A stretch of 64,000 nucleotides of DNA, from positions 124,001 to 188,000 of the forward strand of contig DHNW01000032.1 in assembly GCA_002407675.1 (NCBI GenBank), written 5' to 3'. Positions 42,969 through 52,287 of the stretch are shown one piece after another (the first letter of the stretch is position 1; each line of letters starts with the position of its first letter). The notes under the pieces are model-generated. The model was not told where the DNA came from, did not search any database, and worked only from the letters and a program-made list of their open reading frames with translations. Origin of the DNA: Ruminococcaceae bacterium UBA5406 (GTDB lineage: Bacteria; Bacillota; Clostridia; Oscillospirales; Acutalibacteraceae). Position numbers and translations under genes: made by a program.

Positions 42969-44354
42969 ATGGGGAAGGAGATTTCTACACTAAAACGGCG
43001 GCTGAAATCCATACCGCCTGTTCGTCTGATTGTGGGAAGTTTCTTGGTTGTTATCGTTATCGGCACGATTCTGCTGGCTTTGCCAGCCGCAGCCAGAGAC
43101 GGCAGACCGACGCCCTTTGTGGATGCTTTGTTTACCTCAACGTCGGCGGTCTGTGTAACGGGCCTTGTGCTGTACGATACCTGGTCGCACTGGAACGAAT
43201 TCGGCCAGGTGGTCATTCTGTGCCTCATCCAGATCGGCGGACTCGGGCTGGTAACGTTCACCACCGGTTTTTCCCTGCTGGTCCGCCGGAAACTGGGGTT
43301 TCGGACGATCCGCCTTGCGACGGAAAACACCAGCGGAAGCGTCATTCATATTACGCGTCTGATCCGAATGATTCTGGCATTTACCTTTTTCTGTGAAATT
43401 ATCGGGGCAGGCCTTTTGATGCTTCGGCTGGTGCCCAAATTCGGAAATTACGGGATATGGGTGTCATTTTTCACGGCGGTTTCGGCTTTCTGCAATGCGG
43501 GGTTTGATATTATGGGCTGCGCAGCGCCCGGAAGCAGTCTAACGGCCTATGCCGGTGATCCGCTGGTCTGCCTGACAGTTGGTGCGCTGGTTGTCATTGG
43601 CGGCCTCGGCTTTGTGGTCATAAGTGATTTCTTTACAGCTAAATTACAGCCGCGCCTGCACGGGAAAGCCTCTTCTGCACTCAATTTCCATTCCAAAATT
43701 GTTCTTCGCACAACGGCCGTCCTGCTTATTCTCGGTACCGTCCTGTTCTTTATTCTGGAACTTGACAATACCCTCAGCGGCATGAACTTCGGCGAACAGC
43801 TGAATGCGGCGTTTTTTCAGTCTGTCAGCGCCCGCACGGCAGGTTTTAACACCATTCCGATCGGGAGAGAAAAAGACTTTACAAAACTGATCACCATTAT
43901 TCTGATGTTTATCGGCGCTTCGCCGGCTTCGACCGGCGGCGGCGTTAAAACTACAACCATTGTGGTTCTTCTTGCCGCCGTTGCCAGCGTTATTCACAAT
44001 GATGACGACGCCATTCTGCTCAAACACAGACTTGACCGTTCCACGGTCTACCGTGCCCTATCTATTGTATTTCTTGCAGTTCTGACCATTTTTGTCACAA
44101 CCGGAATTATTACCGGCACCAATTCCAGCACCGATACGATCAATGCTTTGTTTGAAGCAACTTCCGCTTTTGGCACAGTCGGACTGTCCACCGGGGTTAC
44201 CCCTACGCTGACCGAGACCGCGAAGGCCGCGGTGATCTGCACCATGTTTATAGGCCGTGTGGGCCCGGTTTCACTCAGCCTTGCATTCACCCTGCGCAAA
44301 GGGCGGAGCAGCAACAGTTCCGTTCTGCCGGAAGGACGAATTGTTGTCGGCTGA
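42969..44354 (+). CDS. TrkH/KtrB family potassium uptake channel
   Basis: The start is the ATG at 42969 with GAGGTG 5-6 bases upstream. The 461-residue protein has the four-fold channel repeat of the Trk/Ktr family with its selectivity glycines (TSTSAVCVTGLVLYDT; SAFCNAGFDIMG; SARTAGFNTIPIG; SAFGTVGLSTGVTP) and a charged loop near GASPASTGGGVKTTT. Most likely KtrB or TrkH; the cytoplasmic partner KtrA/TrkA is not in the window. Confidence 0.95.
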   Translation: MGKEISTLKRRLKSIPPVRLIVGSFLVVIVIGTILLALPAAARDGRPTPFVDALFTSTSAVCVTGLVLYDTWSHWNEFGQVVILCLIQIGGLGLVTFTTGFSLLVRRKLGFRTIRLATENTSGSVIHITRLIRMILAFTFFCEIIGAGLLMLRLVPKFGNYGIWVSFFTAVSAFCNAGFDIMGCAAPGSSLTAYAGDPLVCLTVGALVVIGGLGFVVISDFFTAKLQPRLHGKASSALNFHSKIVLRTTAVLLILGTVLFFILELDNTLSGMNFGEQLNAAFFQSVSARTAGFNTIPIGREKDFTKLITIILMFIGASPASTGGGVKTTTIVVLLAAVASVIHNDDDAILLKHRLDRSTVYRALSIVFLAVLTIFVTTGIITGTNSSTDTINALFEATSAFGTVGLSTGVTPTLTETAKAAVICTMFIGRVGPVSLSLAFTLRKGRSSNSSVLPEGRIVVG

Positions 44355-44388
44355 AACCGTACGGCCTATCTTCAATAAATAGGGGAAC

Positions 44389-44416
44389 GCCGCCCGGGCA
44401 AATGCCCGGGCGGCGC
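44389..44416. terminator. Hairpin between facing potassium channel and secreted-protein genes
   Basis: CGCCGCCCGGGC (44389-44400) pairs perfectly with GCCCGGGCGGCG (44405-44416), loop AAAT. T runs are weak on both strands (CTCCTTATTT; TTCCCC), so termination may be partial; it probably serves both genes. Confidence 0.7.
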
Positions 44417-44445
44417 TCCTTATTTCTCTGCCCTATTAAGAAAGG

Positions 44446-47400
44446 TCAGGCAGAAATTCTAAATGTCTTCCGTAAAGAATTGACTGTCTCATTCCATGCG
44501 GATTTCAGGCGTTCAAAGAATCCGCTGCTCTGTTTCTGCTGTGTACTGCTGACGGCAACATTCTGAGTCGTCTTCTTCGTTTCCGGCTTCTTGATCTCGG
44601 CTGTCTTGTAGACGAATTTCAATTTTGTCGTTGCACCGTCGGCGGCCTGAGTAAAGATGCTGTACTGGTCGGAAAGTTTCACATATTCATCCTTCCGGTC
44701 CAGAAGGCTTTCGGCGTCGTTGACTTTTTTAATATAATCGTCAATAGAGCCTTTCTGCTGGAAATCGTCCAGTGTGCTGAACGTCTTTTTGAACAGTGCA
44801 ACTGTATCCGGCTGCGTGGTTTTTTTGAAAATATTGATGATATTCCGATTGGCACGCACGTCCTTTTCCGTTTTCAGCAAGGTAGCTGTTGTCTGAGGGA
44901 GTTTGTGCATGCTGGCGTTGATATCCGGCAGATCAAGCCTATCCTTGATTGACTGCAGAATTGGACGCGAATCATCTAAATCGGTCTGCAGTGTAGGAAC
45001 CATGCTCCGGAAATTTTTGATCTTCGGATCGTCATACTCTTTCAGCAGGTCGCGCATCAGGGCTACGTTTGCGTCGTTGCCGTCCATATCGGACTTCATA
45101 TCCTTCAGCTTGTGGGTCCAGCTGATGAGGTAATCCATCTCATCTTTATCTTTCAGCAAATCTCTGGCGCGGTCGAAATCTTCCTCCATTTTTGCATCGT
45201 CGTCATCGCTGATATCCTCTGCGTCGTCTTCCAAATCCTTCAGGTTGTTTTTCTGCGACCGCAGGCTGCTCCTCAGGCCGGAGATATCGGAAAGGTAATC
45301 ACTGCCCAGTGCCCTTTTGCTGCTCAGGGCGCTCTTCAAAGAATCCGTGTCATTCATTAAATCGCTAACAGTTGAAAAAGCTTTATGCATCTGTGATTTA
45401 ACGATATCTGTCATATCATCCGCTTTTAGGTTATTTTTTAAATAATATTCCAGAGAAGTTTTTTTGATGAGGATACTGGATGCCAGAGACGGCTGCTCTT
45501 CTAAAACAGCGGTCGGATCAAAATCCGTTGTTTTATTATCAATGGCTTCGAAAATACCAGCTATGACGGGATGCTGAATCTGTGAAAGAATTGCATCCTG
45601 CTGCTGGGCGGAATATGCCGCTACAAGCTTTTCCACAGTCCCCACAAAATTTGGAAAATTGGAGCTTTCAATAGAGCTAACCGTGTCCGAATTACCGCTT
45701 TTCAGCCCGGTTTCCGCATTTTTAACCTGCTGGTTAAGCCTTTCTACAGCACCAATCAGGTTTTTCACGGAAATATTGTAATCAGAATCGAACAATCCCT
45801 TCGCTTGCATGGTTCCTATAATCTTAGCTGCATCGCTTTTTAAATCTTTTTGCAGAGCATTAACCAGCTTTGTTTTCGCAGAATCTGGGACACCATTTTG
45901 GGATAGCTGGTCTGAAACTTCCGACGTAATCTGTTCGAGATTGGTCGTTAAACTGTCATTAAGAACTGAAAGCGGTATAACCGTATGGATAGTATCATTT
46001 TCCACCGCGGCTGCAACTAATTCCTTCTGGCTAGTAGAGAGACTACCGGTTTTTCCAAGTGAAGCCGCCGTAATATAGCCTTTGCTGTCGGCTTTCGGAA
46101 GAAGTTCGTCAATCATCTTGAGAGTGCTGACATTATCGCTGACCTTATTGCTGCGTAAGCGCTTTTCGATAAGCGACGCAATCATGTAGTCATAGTCGTC
46201 TTCATCCAAATTGAGGCTGTGGTACACCCCGGAATAGGAGCTGAGCGACGTCATATCGTCTAAGACGCTGTTCAGGCGGTTCTGCACGCTGGAAGAATCC
46301 AGAACGGAAAGCGTGTGAACATCGGACTTGTCAAAGCGGTTGTAAATCTTCTTCACGTCGTCGAAGAGATCGTCGAGCTTGCCGTAATTCTTATCATAGC
46401 TGTCCATAACTTTCAGGACGCGGTTCAGCTTCGTCATGTCAAATGTTTTGATTTCGTCGTAGTCGCTCAGGAGTTTCCGGACCTTTTCCACCTTTTCGTC
46501 CGTAACGCGGTCGTTCAGGCCGCGCAGGGTCTTGTCGTCAAGAATATAGTTCAGATCCGCCCTGTCAAGATCCGAAGTAACCCGGTCGTACAGCTTGATA
46601 TTTTTGTCGGTCACATACTCCGGCAGAAAATCTACGGCTTTTGTATCGAGGCCATAAAAATCGAATACGTCATCCACCAGCAGACGGGCAGCCGCCGTAC
46701 GGTCAGGATTTGTAAACAGGGAACGGATATCCTTGTCGGGATCGGCTTTTTGGATATCATCCTGCATTCCTTTCAGCTTGTTCAGGTTGGTTTTCATTTC
46801 GTCGATATCGTCGGCTTTTTTCAGATCGTCCTCATTGAGGAGTTCCGGCGTGGCAGCAACGGAGATTGGATCCAGTTCAAATTCCTTCGCATCTGCCGTA
46901 ATGGTGAGATCCTCCGGAAAATCGAGGCTGCTCAGCTGTGAAATTCCACAGTTCTTCAGGTTCAGGCTTTCCGTAAGGCCCGGCATAGCAAGAAAAGTGA
47001 CAAACTGATTGTTCCCATCCGAAAAGACCTTCCCGTCTTTGCTGACGGACACATTTTGGAACGTATCGGAAGGCAGCGTCGCCGCCACAACGGCCGTCAT
47101 GGGCGTATACATTGCCGTATCTTTTTCATCCACGGCAACATTGTGGACATCGGCATTCCGAACGCTGATTTTAATGGTGACTTTCCCGCTTTTCCCCGCA
47201 ATCTGCGCTGCAGAAACCGGGTTCCCGTTCAGCGTATAGGAAACGGAAATTTTCAGCGGCGTTTTTTTGTCCGTTGTTCCTTCATAATAGATATTGCTGT
47301 CGGAATTGTCCGTATCCAGCATCCATGTCAGAGTGTTCCCGGTCTTAACGGCCTTTTCGTCTGATTTTACGTTTTTGATGTTTTTCAGGTCGGACTGATC

Positions 47401-47613
47401 CGCAATCTGCCGTGTGCTGCCGTCCGAATGGAGCCAGTCGGAAACCGTTGTCTTCGTGGTATTTCCGGCTGCATCCAAGCTGACATATACGGTTTCATCT
47501 TTCTGGGTGCCGGAAGCGTCGGCCATTGCAGCATTCGGAACCGACATGACGAATAATAGCGCCAAAGCCAGACAGCCTACCCGCCTGAATCTGCGGAATG
47601 TTTGTTTTTTCAT
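44446..47613 (-). CDS. Large secreted helical protein of unknown function, partner of MMPL exporter
   Basis: This 1055-residue protein has a signal peptide (residues 1-32: basic start, LALALLFVMSV core, cleavage near AAMA-DA). Residues 40-260 look beta-rich (TLNGNPVSAAQIAGKSGKVTIKISV). The rest, about 700 residues, is helical, rich in Asp, Leu, Lys and Ser, with many DxLxxK-type heptads and likely coiled coils. There is no C-terminal anchor or sortase motif. The layout recalls YhgE/Pip-type proteins that accompany MMPL transporters. It is last in a TetR-controlled operon, 72 bases after the exporter. Role unknown; perhaps an extracytoplasmic adaptor or a tether across the envelope. Confidence 0.88.
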   Translation of the reverse strand: MKKQTFRRFRRVGCLALALLFVMSVPNAAMADASGTQKDETVYVSLDAAGNTTKTTVSDWLHSDGSTRQIADQSDLKNIKNVKSDEKAVKTGNTLTWMLDTDNSDSNIYYEGTTDKKTPLKISVSYTLNGNPVSAAQIAGKSGKVTIKISVRNADVHNVAVDEKDTAMYTPMTAVVAATLPSDTFQNVSVSKDGKVFSDGNNQFVTFLAMPGLTESLNLKNCGISQLSSLDFPEDLTITADAKEFELDPISVAATPELLNEDDLKKADDIDEMKTNLNKLKGMQDDIQKADPDKDIRSLFTNPDRTAAARLLVDDVFDFYGLDTKAVDFLPEYVTDKNIKLYDRVTSDLDRADLNYILDDKTLRGLNDRVTDEKVEKVRKLLSDYDEIKTFDMTKLNRVLKVMDSYDKNYGKLDDLFDDVKKIYNRFDKSDVHTLSVLDSSSVQNRLNSVLDDMTSLSSYSGVYHSLNLDEDDYDYMIASLIEKRLRSNKVSDNVSTLKMIDELLPKADSKGYITAASLGKTGSLSTSQKELVAAAVENDTIHTVIPLSVLNDSLTTNLEQITSEVSDQLSQNGVPDSAKTKLVNALQKDLKSDAAKIIGTMQAKGLFDSDYNISVKNLIGAVERLNQQVKNAETGLKSGNSDTVSSIESSNFPNFVGTVEKLVAAYSAQQQDAILSQIQHPVIAGIFEAIDNKTTDFDPTAVLEEQPSLASSILIKKTSLEYYLKNNLKADDMTDIVKSQMHKAFSTVSDLMNDTDSLKSALSSKRALGSDYLSDISGLRSSLRSQKNNLKDLEDDAEDISDDDDAKMEEDFDRARDLLKDKDEMDYLISWTHKLKDMKSDMDGNDANVALMRDLLKEYDDPKIKNFRSMVPTLQTDLDDSRPILQSIKDRLDLPDINASMHKLPQTTATLLKTEKDVRANRNIINIFKKTTQPDTVALFKKTFSTLDDFQQKGSIDDYIKKVNDAESLLDRKDEYVKLSDQYSIFTQAADGATTKLKFVYKTAEIKKPETKKTTQNVAVSSTQQKQSSGFFERLKSAWNETVNSLRKTFRISA

Positions 47614-47685
47614 GGGTATCCCTCCGTATTGTTATAGAATAAAACGAAGAAATGAAATGGATTTATTTTTTATATGCCACCCGCC

Positions 47686-49767
47686 TTACGCCTTTTTCCA
47701 GTGGTAGCTGAGTTTGCTGATCAGCGGCTCCGTCACATACAGCACACCCGGCAGAACCAGGATAATTGTCAGGGCGCTGATGAGAGCGCCGCGCGCCAGT
47801 GTGCTGCAGATGCTCTGGATAATTTCAATCTGAGAAACGAGAGACACACCCGCTGTGGAACAGAAGAACACCAGCGAACTGGTAACGATAGACGGGAACG
47901 AAGTTTTGGAAGCAATCTTAATCGCCTCCAGGCGGTTCTGACCGCTTTTCAGTTCTTCCTGGAAACGGCTGGTCATCAGGATGGAGTAGTCCACCGTTGC
48001 GCCTAACTGGACGCAGCCGATAATCGTCGGGGTAATGAACGGGATTACCGTCCCCGTTAGGAACGGAATACCCAGGTTGATACTGATGGCAAGTTCGATA
48101 ACGGCCACCAGCAGGAACGGGATAAGGGCGGATTTAAACACGATGGCAACCAGGATCAGCATGCACAGCATAGAGATTTTGTTTGTCACGCTGAAATCGG
48201 TATTGGCTACGGTGATGAGGTCTTTCGTCAAGGCTCCTTCGCCGGTCACAAGCGCCGAAGGATCATACTGATTGACAATGGATGTAATCTGATCAATCTG
48301 CTGGTTTTCTGCATCTTCTGCCGCCTTGAACTTGGAATTGACAAGAATCAGCTGCTTCCCGTCTTTCTTACACAGATCCTTGACTTTCTGCGGAATGAAA
48401 TCATCCGGTATAGTTGGGCCAATGATATCGTTGTAGGCCGCGGCATTTTCAACGCCGTTTACTTTCTTAATTTTGGAAACCATCTCCTTAACCTTGTAGG
48501 CCGGCATCGAATCATCCGCAATGATAAAGTGGGTGGTCGCCATATTGAAATCTTTTTTCAGCTTGTTGGTTGCAACAACAGAGTCCAGATTCGAAGGCAG
48601 CGAGCGGGTCAGGTTATAGTATTCTTCCGTATGAGACTGCGTCCACAAAGCGGGAAGAATCAACAGGAGCCCCAGCATGACGAACGCTTTCCGGTGCTTG
48701 ATCAGAAAATGGGATCCACCGCTGAAATCCGGAATCAGGCTGCGGTGAGTATATTTGTGGATAGGTTTGTCGAAGACAAAGATCAGCGACGGAAGAACCG
48801 TCACCGTTGTCAGGACGCCCAAAATCACGCCTTTCATCATCACAATACCAATATCCCGGCCGAGCGTCAGCTGCATAAAGCACAGGGCAAAGAATCCGGC
48901 TACAGTCGTCAGAGAGCTGCCTGCCAGCGATGTAAACGTACTTTGAATGGCGCTGGCCATTGCATCGCGCCGATCCTGAAACTTCGGCTTTTCCTCATCG
49001 TAGCGGTTAATGAGGAAAATCGAATAGTCCATGGTCACGCCCAGCTGGAGGATACCTGCAATTGCCTGCGTCACGTAGGAAATCTGCCCCATAAAAACAT
49101 TGCTTCCGAAGTTATAGGCAACCGCAAACCCAATGCCCAGGATAAACACAAACGGCAGAACCCACGACTGCATGCACAGCGACATGGCCAGGAGGGAAAG
49201 TGCCACGGCCAGCCCCACGTAAATAGGAAGCTCCTGCGCCGTCAGGTCTTTTGTATCCCGGGTAATGGCGGAAACACCGCTCAAAAAGCATTGTTTGTTC
49301 AGCAGCTTTCGCACGCGGCCTACGGTATCCAGGGTCTCATTTGAAGAAGAAGAACCGTCATAAGTGATTAGGACCAGCGTAGAATTATCACTGTAAAACG
49401 TATCTTTCAAAAGGGTGGGCAGCATTTCCTTGGGTATGCTGATGTCCGCCACGTCATCCACCCAGATAACATTGTTTACGCCGGGCACTTTCTCAATCTT
49501 TTTTTTCAGGGTCACAACATCTTTTGAATCCATCCCGTCTATAACCAGCATAGAGGTAGCGGCATCATGAAACGTGTTTTCAAGAACGTCCTCCCCCCTT
49601 GTTGAGTTCAAATTTTTCGGCAGGTAGGACAGAATATCATAGTTTACCCGCGTCATAGCGTACCCGATGACGCTTGGAATCAGGAGTACAATGGCAATGG
49701 TAAGAATGATGGACGGGTGCCGCGTCAGCCCTTTGGCAATTTTAGAAAGCAAACCGAATCTCTCCAT
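47686..49767 (-). CDS. MMPL/RND family exporter
   Basis: The start is set at 49767 (MERFGLLSKIAKGLTRHPSI), the last ATG before the first membrane helix; the frame is open to 49935 but that part overlaps tetR. The ribosome site is weak (AAGGAA beside the ATG), so translation may be coupled to tetR. The 693-residue protein has two MMPL halves, each with one helix, an outside domain and five helices. GVTMDYSIFLINRYDEE and GATVDYSILMTSRFQEE are the two conserved Asp-Tyr motifs of the proton relay. It should export lipids, peptides or drugs; the substrate is unknown. Confidence 0.94.
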   Translation of the reverse strand: MERFGLLSKIAKGLTRHPSIILTIAIVLLIPSVIGYAMTRVNYDILSYLPKNLNSTRGEDVLENTFHDAATSMLVIDGMDSKDVVTLKKKIEKVPGVNNVIWVDDVADISIPKEMLPTLLKDTFYSDNSTLVLITYDGSSSSNETLDTVGRVRKLLNKQCFLSGVSAITRDTKDLTAQELPIYVGLAVALSLLAMSLCMQSWVLPFVFILGIGFAVAYNFGSNVFMGQISYVTQAIAGILQLGVTMDYSIFLINRYDEEKPKFQDRRDAMASAIQSTFTSLAGSSLTTVAGFFALCFMQLTLGRDIGIVMMKGVILGVLTTVTVLPSLIFVFDKPIHKYTHRSLIPDFSGGSHFLIKHRKAFVMLGLLLILPALWTQSHTEEYYNLTRSLPSNLDSVVATNKLKKDFNMATTHFIIADDSMPAYKVKEMVSKIKKVNGVENAAAYNDIIGPTIPDDFIPQKVKDLCKKDGKQLILVNSKFKAAEDAENQQIDQITSIVNQYDPSALVTGEGALTKDLITVANTDFSVTNKISMLCMLILVAIVFKSALIPFLLVAVIELAISINLGIPFLTGTVIPFITPTIIGCVQLGATVDYSILMTSRFQEELKSGQNRLEAIKIASKTSFPSIVTSSLVFFCSTAGVSLVSQIEIIQSICSTLARGALISALTIILVLPGVLYVTEPLISKLSYHWKKA

Positions 49768-49822
49768 TTCCTTAGATCTTTCGTGGGCCGGGCCGCCCGG
49801 CCCGGTGCGCCAGCCTTCTTCC

Positions 49823-50413
49823 TCAGGACAAAATCCGCCGGACGGCCCGGTACAGTTCGGGTTTGATCTCGTCGAATTCATAAGGAATTTTCTGTACAAT
49901 GGAGTTATAGCAGACCACCCCGACGATACAGACAATCAAATACAGGCGCTTTCCGGCAGTTTCTCTGGTTTGGCCCTGCAGCATAAAATTTGTGGTGAAA
50001 GCCTTCCGGGCATCTTCCATTTCCTTGCAGCTGAATGTCTGTTCATAGAGGGACAGTGACAGGTTCTTGAAAATCAGCTCCAGAAACCGGGTATCGCTTT
50101 TGAAAAAATTTACGAGATAATCGACAAAATAGATGACACTCTGCTGAAAATTCATCTGTTCGCGCTTTTTTTTCTCAGAAAGCGCATTCATGGCATTGTT
50201 CAGAACCGCTGAAGCCTTTCGGATAATAATTTTGTCCACAAGGTCATACTTATCTTTGCAGTATAGATAAAACGTCCCTTTTGCTATGCCTGCACGCTTC
50301 ACAATGTCATCGACAACTGTTTGGTGAACGCCCTTTGAAGTAAAGAGTTCATACGCCGAATCGTACAGCTTTGTCATTTTCCGTTTCTTTTTTTCCAGTA
50401 TCCTGCCGCCCAT
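49823..50413 (-). CDS. TetR family regulator
   Basis: This 196-residue protein has an N-terminal helix-turn-helix (LYDSAYELFTSKGVHQTVVDDIVKRAGIAKGTFYLYCKDK, in parts AYELFTSKGVHQTVVDDI and GIAKGTFYLYCKDK), and a helical ligand domain. GGAGGG 8 bases before the ATG fixes the start. Two operator-like palindromes lie directly upstream, one on its promoter, so it very likely represses itself and the exporter and secreted protein that follow. Confidence 0.95.
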   Translation of the reverse strand: MGGRILEKKKRKMTKLYDSAYELFTSKGVHQTVVDDIVKRAGIAKGTFYLYCKDKYDLVDKIIIRKASAVLNNAMNALSEKKKREQMNFQQSVIYFVDYLVNFFKSDTRFLELIFKNLSLSLYEQTFSCKEMEDARKAFTTNFMLQGQTRETAGKRLYLIVCIVGVVCYNSIVQKIPYEFDEIKPELYRAVRRILS

Positions 50414-50433
50414 GCAACTCCCTCCAAAATTAA

Positions 50434-50448
50434 ATGACCAGTAGTCAT
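50434..50448. promoter_or_regulatory. TetR operator, downstream copy
   Basis: ATGACCAGTAGTCAT, arms ATGAC and GTCAT around five bases. It lies between the transcription start and the tetR ATG, 41 bp centre to centre from the upstream copy, about four helical turns. Confidence 0.8.
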
Positions 50449-50460
50449 TTTTCGTTTTAC

Positions 50461-50489
50461 AGTATACGTTAAAAATGACTACTAGTCAA
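50461..50489 (-). promoter_or_regulatory. Promoter of the tetR-exporter operon with overlapping TetR operator
   Basis: On the minus strand TTGACT (50489-50484), 17 bases, TATACT (50466-50461). The second operator copy, ATGACTACTAGTCAA (50475-50489), covers the -35. Start expected near 50454, so RNA polymerase would be blocked by either bound operator. Confidence 0.87.
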
Positions 50490-50577
50490 TATTGATTTTT
50501 CAATTTCGGCTTTTTGTTTAATTAGCCGGAACCCTATAAAAAATAACTGGTTATTCTGCAAGGCTGACGGAGCCTGC

Positions 50578-52146
50578 ATGAAATACATCCGGAGGGCAAC
50601 ACTATTTTCAGGCATCCGGCCCAATTTAAATATAGAGGAAAAGGAAGTGGCACCGTTGGAGGACAAGCGTCTTGGTTCACTTTGGCAGACGGAAAAATGT
50701 CCCGAATTTCCACGCTTCACCGGGGAAAGCGCGGCGCAGGCGGTCATTCTGGGCGGAGGCCTTTGCGGCCTTCTGTGCGCCTATGAATTGCTGCAGAACG
50801 GAGTGAAGGATATTGTGCTGCTGGAAGCACGGAAACTCTGCAGCGGCACAACAGCCCGCACCACGGCAAAAATTACGGCTCAGCATGGTCTCATTTACCA
50901 CAAACTGATCCGCGGCGCCGGCTTCCAACGGGCAAAGCAGTACGCAGACGCCAACCGTCAGGCTATCTCGCGCTACCGCGAAATTATTGAAAAGGAAAAA
51001 ATCGACTGTGATTTTATCCCCTGCGAAGCGTATCTCTTTGCACGGGACAGGGAAGGCGCACAGAAAATCCAGGAGGAGGCCAAAGCGGCCAGAAGGCTCT
51101 CACTGGATGCGGACGTGGTAACGGAATGCGAACTTCCGTTCCGCATCCAGGCGGCGCTGCGGTTTCCTGGGCAGGCAAGGTTTCATCCGCTGAAATTTGC
51201 TTACGGCCTTGCGGAAATCCTGCGCCGAAACGGTGTGCGGATCTACCAGGGCAGCGAAGCTTTGGCACTGGACGACGGCGTTGTCTACACACGGGATGGG
51301 AACCTCTACGGCAAAAATATTCTGATCTGCACACATTATCCCTTTATGAACCAGCGCGGCCTTTATTTTTCCCACATTGTCCAAAGCGTTTCCTATACAG
51401 CTGTGCTGGAAGGCCCCCAAAAGCTAAACGGTATGTATCTGGACTGCGCACCCGGAGGCGACTCGTTCCGCAGTCAGCCTTGGCAGGGAAAGGATCTGCT
51501 GCTTTTGGGCCGGTTTGACCATAAAACCGGCCACGAAACCGCTGTTCCCCATTTTCGGCTGCTGGAAGAGGAAGCGCAGAAACTTTATCCGGGCAGCACC
51601 GTCCGCTTCCTTTGGTCGGCGCAGGACTGCATGACCGGCGACTGCATACCTTATATCGGCCGCTACCGTCAGCTGAAGGGGAACGTATTTCTCGCCGCTG
51701 GATTCAATAAATGGGGTATGACAGGCTGCATGGCGGCCGCGGGGATTCTCAGCCGCATGGTGACGGGCGGAAAGGAAACGCCGGTGTTCTCCCCGCGCCG
51801 GTCGGATTTGAGGATGCAGGCGCCGGCCCTTCTGCGGGGGGCACGTGACACAGCGGCCAGCTTCCTAAAAGACTATTTTGCGCCGCCCGGCAAAAACCTT
51901 TCCAGCCTGAAAAACGGTGAAGGAGCTCTGGCGGAATACCGGGGCAGCAAGATTGGCGCCTACCGCGACGAGGAAGGATCCCTGCACGGCGTGAATCCCG
52001 TCTGCGCGCATATGCGCTGCCCCCTGCAATGGAACCCGGAAGAACACACTTGGGACTGCCCCTGCCACGGTTCCCGATACGACAAAGACGGAAAAGTCAT
52101 TGAAAACCCGGCCTGCCACCCCTTGGAACACAAGGGTCCGGATTAA
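50578..52146 (+). CDS. FAD-dependent oxidoreductase (DadA-like) fused to a Rieske [2Fe-2S] domain
   Basis: This protein has 522 residues if it starts at ATG 50578. GTG at 50647 with GAGGAAAAGGAA upstream is at least as likely and gives 499. The FAD site VILGGGLCGLLCAYELL is followed by a DadA/glycine-oxidase-type fold (about residues 55-420). The C-terminal 80 residues form a Rieske domain with CAHMRC and CPCHGSRYD, the two Cys-x-His / Cys-x-x-His cluster motifs. Such fusions occur in many anaerobes and Bacilli. Substrate unknown. It is divergent from the tetR operon. Confidence 0.9.
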   Translation: MKYIRRATLFSGIRPNLNIEEKEVAPLEDKRLGSLWQTEKCPEFPRFTGESAAQAVILGGGLCGLLCAYELLQNGVKDIVLLEARKLCSGTTARTTAKITAQHGLIYHKLIRGAGFQRAKQYADANRQAISRYREIIEKEKIDCDFIPCEAYLFARDREGAQKIQEEAKAARRLSLDADVVTECELPFRIQAALRFPGQARFHPLKFAYGLAEILRRNGVRIYQGSEALALDDGVVYTRDGNLYGKNILICTHYPFMNQRGLYFSHIVQSVSYTAVLEGPQKLNGMYLDCAPGGDSFRSQPWQGKDLLLLGRFDHKTGHETAVPHFRLLEEEAQKLYPGSTVRFLWSAQDCMTGDCIPYIGRYRQLKGNVFLAAGFNKWGMTGCMAAAGILSRMVTGGKETPVFSPRRSDLRMQAPALLRGARDTAASFLKDYFAPPGKNLSSLKNGEGALAEYRGSKIGAYRDEEGSLHGVNPVCAHMRCPLQWNPEEHTWDCPCHGSRYDKDGKVIENPACHPLEHKGPD

Positions 52147-52247
52147 GTTAATTCTTTGGGAAAACCATGGTTAAAATTCCCTATTAATTTTTCTCTATTG
52201 CAATTAACAGGAAAATAAACCATGGTACTATCATGATAAATCCTATA

Positions 52248-52265
52248 TTGTTTATAAATTAACGA
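52248..52265. promoter_or_regulatory. Candidate Rex redox operator upstream of the alcohol dehydrogenase
   Basis: TTGTTTATAAATTAACGA matches the clostridial Rex pattern TTGTTAA-N4-TTAACAA at 12 of 14 fixed positions. It lies 22 bases before the ATG. The upstream part also has AAACCATGG twice (about 52166 and 52217). Rex would repress the gene until NADH rises. Rex itself is not in the window. Confidence 0.6.
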
Positions 52266-52287
52266 TTGATTAAGGGGGCATTCTTTT

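Noticed and set aside
49768..49935. 56-codon in-frame extension of the MMPL exporter
   Set aside because: It overlaps the tetR gene out of frame and shows no transporter-like sequence before the MERFG start.
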